NCBI RefSeq assembly: GCF_000807675.2
Contig: NZ_CP019962.1
Span: forward strand, 2,728,001-2,792,000
DNA length: 64,000 bases
DNA from: Eubacterium limosum
GTDB taxonomy: Bacteria; Bacillota; Clostridia; Eubacteriales; Eubacteriaceae
Direction of reading: 5' to 3'
Part shown: positions 57,934 to 64,000 of the stretch, piece after piece
Numbering within the stretch: position 1 is the first letter of the stretch
Layout: the number at the start of each line of letters is the position of its first letter
Position numbers and translations under genes: made by a program
Notes under the pieces: model-generated
Seen by the model: only the letters and a program-made list of their open reading frames with translations
The model's database searches: none
What the model was told of the DNA's origin: nothing

Positions 57934-60900
57934 ATGATAGAGCGAAATTTCGGACCCAATGATGCGTGGAAAATGCTGAACGATTATACGGTGACTTTTA
58001 TTACCGACCAGTTAGTATTCAGAGACGGCGGTATGACAATTCCGGCGGAGCTGAACAAATTTTTTGGCGCAGAAAGCGGCGAGACACGGGTTGTTTTCCT
58101 GTTTGAGGGACGGGAGTTCCCCTCCTATATTGAGTGCGGTTACGGCGAAAACAGCGCGAACAACATCAAGCTGACCTGGAGCAAGGCCCTGAGCAGCAAA
58201 TTTATCGGCTTGTTTCCTGATTACGAAAATTTCTTTGCCAATATGACCGAGTACCAGATGGATGAGCGGCCGATCCTCCAGTTTGAGAAGCTGGAGGCTG
58301 ATGAGTTTTTGGTCAAAATGATCTTGCCAAGCGATGAGGCGCTGACCAAAAAGCAGGAGCTTTTCGATTACCTGGGACCTGGTAAAACAGTGGTTTCCTT
58401 TAAGAGTTCCTACGAAATGGTCTTCTTGAAAAATTATCTGGAGCAGGCAGATAATCGAGGAAAAGCCGATGTATTTATGGTGTCTGCGAGCGTCAAAAAG
58501 TTTTACGAAGCCCGGGAGGCACAGGGCAAGGCACAGGATAAAAACGCGGATAAGATTATCGAAAACGTGAAAGAAGCAGGGTTGGATGACGTACTGGCCT
58601 TTTTAATGGATGGCCCTTACGCTCTCATGGCAGAAAAGGGATTTCTGGTCATGGAAACCATCGACGAGCATTTTTACTTTGCCCTTGAGGTTTCCATGCT
58701 GGACGAGCTGAGCACTGACGACAAACGACTGATCATCGAGCTGCTGGATCAGAAAATTGAACACTACTTTGAGCGTATGGACGGTCCCGGCCTTCAGGAA
58801 AACCTGACCAGTCTGATCGACGAGTACGGTCATTATTTTACCAGAGATTTCCGTTACTCCTTTAAAGACATTCTGACCGATGGCATTCCTGGCTGCATTG
58901 AGGCCCTGAAATTTGTGGACGGTGACCGCTATAAGGTCACTGGTTTTGCTGGTGTAGAGGAGTGGACCGAGACACCATGGGTGGCGGTACTTGACCGCAA
59001 TATCACCAGAGTGCCAAATACCGGCGTCTTTGTGCAGTACCTGCTTAACAAGGATACTCAGAAGTTGTATCTGACCCTGTTCCACGGCTTTAAGGAAATT
59101 GAGGAGGAAGCGCTGAAAACCGGACAGGAGGATGTGAAGCCTGTTGTTGCGGCTGCATTGCGTCCCCTGGTGGCAGAAATCCAGAGGAGAGTGGACCCCA
59201 GAGGCTTCGACTCTGGCAGCAAGGATGTGGATCTGTATGACGACCGCTTTCGTGAGGGCGTGATCTTTTACAGAGAATACGACCGTATGGTGCCGGGGGA
59301 CACAAAGCTGGAGCAGGATCTTCAGGAAATGCTGGAGGTCTACAATGATTATTACGAGCGCTGTATCCTGAACCTTTACCCTGAGGAGGAAGAACCAGAG
59401 GAACCCGAAGCTCTTGAAGTGCCTGCTGAGGAAGTCTCAGAGACTGAAGTGTTTGTAGAAGAACCGGTAACCGCAGATGAAGCTGAGCTTCAGGAAACAG
59501 AGTCAGCTGAGAGTATTGAACCTGAGGAAAGCAGTGAGCCTGAAATCATTGAATGGGAGCCGGTAGAAGAAGCGGCAGAGCCTGTGGCTGAAGCACAGTC
59601 CAAGCACGTGGCATCAGCTTCCGAGCAGGCTCAGACTGAGCCTGCCCCTGTGGCAGAGCAGCCGGCGGCTGAGGTATCCAATGAAGCGCCTCAAAAGACT
59701 GCGCGCAGCATCAGCGAGACAGCTTATCTTGAAACCAAGCGTGTCATGGAGGAATCATCCGCTGAGACTGAAGAGGTCAACGCAGTGGAACGTATCCTGG
59801 AGCGGGTTGAAAATCTGGTGGAAGAGCCGCTAGACATTCCAGGAACCCTTCGCCAGGTAGGCGCTTACATTACCGCCCACGGCTTTACCTGCACTCCAGG
59901 TATTGTGGAAAATCTCTATCTCTGTCTGAAGGCCAAGCCATTTGTTATCCTGACCGGTATCGCGGGTATTGGAAAGTCCAGCCTGGCACGCCTGTTTGCT
60001 GAAGCCATGGGGGCTAACACTGAAAACAGCCGGTACAAGCAGGTGCCGGTTCGCCCGGACTGGAAGGATTCCAGAGGTCTGCTCGGCTATCTGGATTCCT
60101 CCGGACGCTTTGTCCCAGGCGCTCTCAACGACTTTATAAGAGAAGCGGTGGATAATCCCAGAAAGCCCTACTTCCTGTGTCTGGATGAGATGAATCTGGC
60201 CAGGGTCGAATACTATTTCAGTGAGATTTTATCTGTCATGGAAACCCGGCGCGACCGGGAAGGGCGAACGGTCACGGACCCGCTGCTGGGAGATGAGGCC
60301 TTTGGCCGCGACGAACTGGCAAGGGAACGCTATGGTGAGCTTTACCTGCCCGAAAACCTCTATATCATCGGTACTGTCAGCAGTGAGGAAACGGCTTTTG
60401 CGTTGAGCCGCAAAGTGCTGGACCGGGCGAGCCTCATCGAGATCGGACAGGTGAGCCTGCATTTGCAGAATCCACCGCGCACCATGCCGGAGCCCATTCA
60501 TCTGGGCAACAAGTTTTTAAAAAGCGATGTTCTGGTTCTGGCCAACTGTACCCGCCAGCGGGATATGATCCAGGAGGTTGTCACGCTGCTTGAAGCGATG
60601 AATGGTATTCTCATGAAGGCCAACGCACAGATCGGTTACCGTGTGCGTGATGAAATCTGTTTTTACCTGCTTTACAATGCTGAGTATGGACTTATGAGCC
60701 AGGAGGATGGGCTGGATCACGCCATTCTGCAAAAGATTTTGCCGCGTATCCAGGGAGGCGGCTCTGCTGTGGAGTCTGTCCTTACCGACCTTTTTAAGAT
60801 CTGCGCGGGTACCCGCTCGGGTAACGCAGTAAGAAACTATGCGGGCAACCGCGGTGGCCTGTTCCCCAAGAGTGCGGAAAAGCTGAGCGCCATGGTCAAA

Positions 60901-60939
60901 CGCTTTGACCAGGAAGGAAAAACCTCTTTCTGGAGCTAG
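57934..60939 (+). CDS. Large orphan McrB-like AAA ATPase
   Basis: 1001 residues. The N-terminal about 480 residues form an unrecognised domain without membrane segments. An acidic Glu/Pro/Ala-rich, probably disordered linker spans about 485-620 (for example EEEEPEEPEALEVPAEEVSE). The C-terminal AAA domain (about 640-1000) has Walker A ILTGIAGIGKSSLARLFAEA and Walker B PYFLCLDEMNLARVEYYFSE, with ILSVMETRRDREG and YIIGTVSSEE following, as in the McrB/MoxR-related group. McrB proteins work with the McrC nuclease in restriction of modified DNA, but no McrC gene is next to it, so the function may be different: chaperone-like remodelling or a diverged defence role. AGGTGA lies upstream of the ATG. 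Confidence 0.85.
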   Translation: MIERNFGPNDAWKMLNDYTVTFITDQLVFRDGGMTIPAELNKFFGAESGETRVVFLFEGREFPSYIECGYGENSANNIKLTWSKALSSKFIGLFPDYENFFANMTEYQMDERPILQFEKLEADEFLVKMILPSDEALTKKQELFDYLGPGKTVVSFKSSYEMVFLKNYLEQADNRGKADVFMVSASVKKFYEAREAQGKAQDKNADKIIENVKEAGLDDVLAFLMDGPYALMAEKGFLVMETIDEHFYFALEVSMLDELSTDDKRLIIELLDQKIEHYFERMDGPGLQENLTSLIDEYGHYFTRDFRYSFKDILTDGIPGCIEALKFVDGDRYKVTGFAGVEEWTETPWVAVLDRNITRVPNTGVFVQYLLNKDTQKLYLTLFHGFKEIEEEALKTGQEDVKPVVAAALRPLVAEIQRRVDPRGFDSGSKDVDLYDDRFREGVIFYREYDRMVPGDTKLEQDLQEMLEVYNDYYERCILNLYPEEEEPEEPEALEVPAEEVSETEVFVEEPVTADEAELQETESAESIEPEESSEPEIIEWEPVEEAAEPVAEAQSKHVASASEQAQTEPAPVAEQPAAEVSNEAPQKTARSISETAYLETKRVMEESSAETEEVNAVERILERVENLVEEPLDIPGTLRQVGAYITAHGFTCTPGIVENLYLCLKAKPFVILTGIAGIGKSSLARLFAEAMGANTENSRYKQVPVRPDWKDSRGLLGYLDSSGRFVPGALNDFIREAVDNPRKPYFLCLDEMNLARVEYYFSEILSVMETRRDREGRTVTDPLLGDEAFGRDELARERYGELYLPENLYIIGTVSSEETAFALSRKVLDRASLIEIGQVSLHLQNPPRTMPEPIHLGNKFLKSDVLVLANCTRQRDMIQEVVTLLEAMNGILMKANAQIGYRVRDEICFYLLYNAEYGLMSQEDGLDHAILQKILPRIQGGGSAVESVLTDLFKICAGTRSGNAVRNYAGNRGGLFPKSAEKLSAMVKRFDQEGKTSFWS

Positions 60940-60972
60940 GCTGTCCACATATTCACATATATTCACTGGTGC

Positions 60973-61105
60973 TGTGGATAAGTTGTGGATAATGTGAATA
61001 GATACAAGATATTGGAGTTTTAACTCAATTATGTATAAGATTTAACAAAATATAGTGAGTAGTATTTGAAGAAGCACAGGGGTGCAAAAATTTCCCTGTG
61101 GATAA
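60973..61105 (+). promoter_or_regulatory. Cluster of three perfect DnaA boxes
   Basis: TGTGGATAA (complement of TTATCCACA) occurs at 60973-60981, 60984-60992 and 61097-61105, all in the same direction, in a non-coding AT-rich stretch that also holds TGTCCACA near 60951. No dnaA or dnaN gene is in the window, so this is more likely a DnaA-titrating or reactivating locus, or a DnaA-regulated promoter, than the chromosome origin, though an origin is not excluded. Confidence 0.75.
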
Positions 61106-61139
61106 TATTGGAGAGGCATTATTAAAATATAAATTAAGC

Positions 61140-61168
61140 TTGCGCTGTCCTCAACTTTGGATTATAAT
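61140..61168 (+). promoter_or_regulatory. Strong promoter of the candidate small RNA
   Basis: TTGCGC (61140-61145), 17-base spacer, TATAAT (61163-61168). No open reading frame follows. Confidence 0.75.
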
Positions 61169-61173
61169 AAGGC

Positions 61174-61425
61174 GATGATAAAGTTTCCGACTGGTGTATA
61201 TCCAAAGCAGATGACTCCTTTTTATTGGAAAGTAAGGAGGGACTGTGACGGCCAGGCACTGCTGTAAACCTACCTTTCTCCACCTATCATGTTGTTAGAT
61301 TTTCGAAAGCGAATGGCTCTTGTAGGAAGCAGCACTCCCCAAACGGTGTTCTGGCCAGCGGTCCCAGCCTTACCATCGATAAAAATTAAAACGCAGGGAA
61401 AACCATGAGTTTTCCCTGCGTTTTT
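61174..61425 (+). ncRNA. Candidate structured small RNA (about 250 nt, 6S-like rod)
   Basis: Between a consensus promoter and a perfect terminator. Predicted pairs: CGATG 61173-61177 with CATCG 61374-61378; a CTCCTT/AAGGAG hairpin at about 61214-61239; then a long irregular rod GGGAC 61239-61243/GTCCC 61361-61365, GGCCAG 61250-61255/CTGGCC 61351-61356, CTGCT 61259-61263/AGCAG 61328-61332, CCTAC 61269-61273/GTAGG 61322-61326. A small hairpin can form in the 3' side of the central bulge. The rod with a central bulge recalls 6S RNA, but no family was matched with certainty. Confidence 0.55.
61388..61425. terminator. Strong bidirectional terminator
   Basis: AAACGCAGGGAAAAC and GTTTTCCCTGCGTTT are perfect 15-base arms around CATGA with A and T runs on either side. 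It serves the small RNA on the plus strand and the GntR-type gene ending at 61424 on the minus strand. Confidence 0.92.
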
Positions 61426-62935
61426 AGTTTGGGTTAAAATGAATATGGGATTCCGCCAGCTCCAGAATTGCCGGGGTTGGCACTGGAATATTTTCAGCGT
61501 CGGACAGCCCTGCAGCTATGAGCTTTTGCCGTTCACGGACAAGGATGCTCCAGTTGTTTTGTTCCAGCTGGCGTGCAAAGCCTTCACTATCGCCAGATTT
61601 CAGCAGGCTGATCAGAAGATCAAGTTCTTCTCCCCTTGCAGCCATATCGGAATTGCCAATGTAACTCAATGGAATCCCCCAGGACATAATATGGATGAGC
61701 GGGCTGAAGATTGCCCGGATTTCAGAGTTTTTATGAGAGTAAAATACCGTTTTTAAAATTCGCCCATGAGTAAAAAGGTAATCCCCACTCTGCTTTTCCT
61801 GCTCGTAGAGTCGGATGATTGTTTCGATTCTTTCGGGTGTGATATCTTCAAAGCTTTGCTTGGCAACTGTTCGGACATTAATGGTGATCAACTGAAGGCC
61901 CATAAGGAAAAAAAGCAGGCTTTTACGTGTTCCCGGGCTGGACAGATCCAGGCTTTTTAAAGGCTTGTGGTACAGGCTTATCCGTGTTCCTCGCCCATTG
62001 ATGGTTTCGGTAAGGCCAACACTGTTTAACAGTGAGATAGTCCTGCGGATACTGATCAGAGATACGCCGTATTTTTCGGCCAGAATGGCCGGAGTCGGCA
62101 AAAATTCTTCGTTTTTATATACTCCTTTGCGTACTTCAATGATCATGTGAACCGCCACATTATAATATACCTGCGGTCTGCCTGCTCGTATGTGCCATAT
62201 AAAAGGCAGTTGATTAGGGTTTTTGCCAAAGTGACCGGATATTTCTCTGTTCAGGCAGCCGATCTGTTCGGACAAAAGGGCACAGACTCTAGTGATGGCC
62301 TGGCACATACCAGCGTAGTCTTCCCGGTCTTTATAATGAGTCAGCTGGCTGAAGTCTTTTAAGAAGGCAGCAAAAGTCCCCAAATCATAGGGAAGGCCAA
62401 TGGTGCTCATTTTCTTCTGGGAAAGGTGTGTGAACATAGATGCGTCTAAGTGCATGCTTTCGAGAAGAGGATTTCCCAGACTTGATAGAACAAAACGCAG
62501 AGGGTCGAAGAAGGGAAGGCTGTCCTCAAGGCTGGTCTGCAAAAGCAGATCCATCAGCCTTTCAGAGTCCTTTGGTTTCATAAAGTAAAGGGAATGGAGC
62601 AGGGTTTTTGCAAAAATTTCAGGCAGAAAGGCCCGGAGCTCCTCCAGAGCGTCGTGGCGGGCCGTGAAATGCTCAATATAGCGCTCGCGGCACTCCTCGT
62701 CGCTGTAGGCAACGGTGACGATGGCTGGTCTTCCCCGTGTCAGGCGGACGTAGCCGTCCCGCTCGAGATTAATGAGGGACTGGCGCGCTGTGTTGACGGA
62801 AATATTAAACTGGTCACTGATTTTTTCAATGGTAGGCAGTGAATCGCCCTCACGGTAAAGCCCGAAGCGGATTTTATCGGCGTAATGCTCATAAACAATC
62901 TGGTAGAGTTCGTGTGTATCTTTCAAGGTATTCAT
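61424..62935 (-). CDS. Regulator with two GntR-type helix-turn-helix domains
   Basis: 503 residues. First winged helix at about 10-78: REGDSLPTIEKISDQFNISV and NTARQSLINLERDGYVRLTR. A second GntR-like helix-turn-helix at about 265-325: NEEFLPTPAILAEKYGVSLI and SIRRTISLLNSVGLTETING. The regions between and after are mostly helical and match neither UTRA nor FCD effector domains by eye. Two DNA-binding heads in one chain are unusual for GntR proteins. AAAGGATG overlaps the start region of the ATG at 62935. It is monocistronic, with the small RNA convergent to it. Target and ligand are unknown. Confidence 0.85.
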   Translation of the reverse strand: MNTLKDTHELYQIVYEHYADKIRFGLYREGDSLPTIEKISDQFNISVNTARQSLINLERDGYVRLTRGRPAIVTVAYSDEECRERYIEHFTARHDALEELRAFLPEIFAKTLLHSLYFMKPKDSERLMDLLLQTSLEDSLPFFDPLRFVLSSLGNPLLESMHLDASMFTHLSQKKMSTIGLPYDLGTFAAFLKDFSQLTHYKDREDYAGMCQAITRVCALLSEQIGCLNREISGHFGKNPNQLPFIWHIRAGRPQVYYNVAVHMIIEVRKGVYKNEEFLPTPAILAEKYGVSLISIRRTISLLNSVGLTETINGRGTRISLYHKPLKSLDLSSPGTRKSLLFFLMGLQLITINVRTVAKQSFEDITPERIETIIRLYEQEKQSGDYLFTHGRILKTVFYSHKNSEIRAIFSPLIHIMSWGIPLSYIGNSDMAARGEELDLLISLLKSGDSEGFARQLEQNNWSILVRERQKLIAAGLSDAENIPVPTPAILELAESHIHFNPN

Positions 62936-63127
62936 CCTTTATCTTTAGTGTATAGTTTATATTTTACCATTTATAGGTTTGAAATGCCATGAATTGAGCA
63001 GTGAAATGCAATGCGGTTGTGATCAAGGTTCGGGAAAGAAAAACTTCACCAAACGGTCACATAGCTGTCAGGAAGCCATCAAATTGATTTGTTATCCTAT
63101 TAATTATCAATTCACAAAGGAGTTAAC

Positions 63128-63652
63128 ATGAAAACGGAAGTTAAAAAGAAGAATAAAGCCAGTCTGGCTCTCTACATTGTCGCTGTGCTTTTTGGTATCT
63201 ATGCAATTTTTTCCTTAATCAATACGGCCCTCTATATTTCAAACCTGATCAGTACCCAGTATATTACGGTATCGGAGAGCCTGACGGATATCATTGTTTA
63301 TTTTGTCACTAATTGCGGCCCGTATGTTTTCTACGCAGCGGCCCTGGGTGGTATGGGCTATCTGGTAGAAATGATCGCAGGACCTCGCAAAGCAAAAACT
63401 GCTGTGGATGACGTCATGACTGTTGAGGAGGCTATAGATACAGTCCCAGATACCGAACTGGATGCAGCGGCGGAAACTGATGTGACAGAAACCATTGTGG
63501 ATAAAGCGGAGCCGGAGGAAGACAGATCAGGAAGCTCTGATGAAAAGACAGCTTCTAATGAATCTGGAGAAAAGACGGAAACGGACTCTGAGGAAAATAA
63601 AAACATTGACGAAGAGGTGAAAGAGCTTTCAGATATAAATAAAGCCGTTTAA
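63128..63652 (+). CDS. Hypothetical membrane protein with acidic C-terminal tail
   Basis: 174 residues with two membrane segments (about 12-36, LALYIVAVLFGIYAIFSLI, and about 58-84, IIVYFVTNCGPYVFYAAALG) and a tail of about 85 residues rich in Glu, Asp and Ser (EPEEDRSGSSDEKTASNESG). The tail is probably disordered. AAAGGAG lies upstream of the ATG. No family was recognised. Confidence 0.78.
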   Translation: MKTEVKKKNKASLALYIVAVLFGIYAIFSLINTALYISNLISTQYITVSESLTDIIVYFVTNCGPYVFYAAALGGMGYLVEMIAGPRKAKTAVDDVMTVEEAIDTVPDTELDAAAETDVTETIVDKAEPEEDRSGSSDEKTASNESGEKTETDSEENKNIDEEVKELSDINKAV

Positions 63653-63691
63653 GCCCTGTAAAAACAGAATCTAAGTGTTGTCTATAAGCTG

Positions 63692-63721
63692 ACCGCCTGC
63701 CAATTACGGCAGGCGGTTTTT
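63692..63721 (+). terminator. Intrinsic terminator of the acidic-tailed membrane protein gene
   Basis: ACCGCCTGCC and GGCAGGCGGT pair around AATTAC, followed by TTTTTG. Confidence 0.9.
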
Positions 63722-63879
63722 GTGTTGCCTCTCAAAAATAATCATAAAATATGGTAAGGCGCAATTAAAAATAAAATTTACAGGAAAAAATGAAAAAAAA
63801 TAGAAGAAATGATAGATTTCATCTATCTAATTAAGTATTTTTATGATAAAATATACAAAATACATGGGAGGTAACAGTG

Positions 63880-64000
63880 ATGGATGGGATTACTAATCAA
63901 AAAGAATACGTTGAGAAAAACGCACGTATTGTTGAAGAAAAAATAGCCTCTGTTGAAAAGCTGCTCCAGGCTGGCGAAGACAAAATGATCGTGCGCGCTG
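63880..64000 (+). CDS. Partial gene, N-terminus of a helical protein
   Basis: ATG at 63880 eight bases after GGGAGGT; open to the window end. The 40 visible residues (MDGITNQKEYVEKNARIVEE, then KIASVEKLLQAGEDKM) look alpha-helical and show no recognised family. A TATGATAAAAT-like promoter lies upstream. Confidence 0.7.
   Translation, partial: MDGITNQKEYVEKNARIVEEKIASVEKLLQAGEDKMIVRA

Noticed and set aside
60940-61110. Calling the DnaA-box cluster the chromosome origin
   Set aside because: No dnaA, dnaN or rpmH gene is in the window and only three boxes are present; evidence is too thin.
61174-61425. SRP RNA, tmRNA or RNase P RNA for the small RNA
   Set aside because: The conserved words of those RNAs, such as the SRP GGAAGGAAGCAGC context with its tetraloop, the tmRNA 3' end or the RNase P core, were not found.

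Overview
The window looks like chromosome of an anaerobic acetogenic Firmicute of the Eubacterium limosum/callanderi type. This is inferred from three trimethylamine-methyltransferase-like (MttB superfamily, non-pyrrolysine) genes beside a corrinoid protein gene, a cobalamin riboswitch, strong AGGAGG ribosome binding sites and a moderate GC content. No rRNA, tRNA or CRISPR array was seen.

Layout. 1-2569: minus-strand operon of a VTC-domain protein, a DUF4956 membrane protein and a secreted carbohydrate-binding lipoprotein cut by the window edge. 2742-3281: an AT-rich GNAT gene. 3456-18110: a methylated-amine region. Part A has three EamA/DMT transporters, one MttB-like gene, a corrinoid protein and two GntR/UTRA regulators. 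Part B is a minus-strand operon (mttB-like, MFS, mttB-like, BCCT transporter) preceded by a sigma-54 promoter and paired upstream elements, next to a sigma-54 activator gene. Part B is bracketed by the intact 3' end of a GntR gene and a second, broken copy of that 3' end. It has no corrinoid protein of its own, so it probably shares the one in part A.

18281-28723: a tyrosine recombinase gene lies between two 26-bp sites that are exact reverse complements of each other, directly upstream of a 2,877-residue secreted beta-helix/InlB-repeat protein. An outward-facing extended -10 promoter sits just inside the left site. This looks like a self-inverting promoter switch for the giant surface protein and is the most interesting system here.

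28789-35958: a RiPP-like cluster with a 29-residue peptide carrying a lasso-leader-like YxxPxL motif, an HPr-kinase-like protein, a PqqD-like recognition element, a Ser/His signal-peptidase-like protein, an ABC exporter, a nucleotidyltransferase and a repeat protein. An IS1182-family element splits it, and no cyclase or radical SAM enzyme is visible. 36061-36686: an IS3-family relic sits in the loop of a terminator.

36693-41099: dihydroxyacetone-kinase-type operon (dhaL, a glyoxalase-fold protein, dhaK, lsrF-like aldolase/thiolase) divergent from a SorC-type regulator, with four copies of a TTGACATTTGTCAA-like operator. 41082-42506: DUF2284 and GHKL-like genes under a cobalamin riboswitch. 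42886-44310: M23 peptidase. 44608-48683: fructose PTS operon (fruR, fruK, fruA) and ptsH. 48926-51613: pabA-pabB-pabC. 51641-57122: a DUF2974 hydrolase, a lipoprotein, and a radical SAM enzyme with a NMT1/SsuABC-type transporter. 57305-64000: a hypothetical protein, a 1001-residue orphan McrB-like AAA protein, three perfect DnaA boxes, a probable structured small RNA, a regulator with two GntR helix-turn-helix domains, an acidic-tailed membrane protein and a partial gene.
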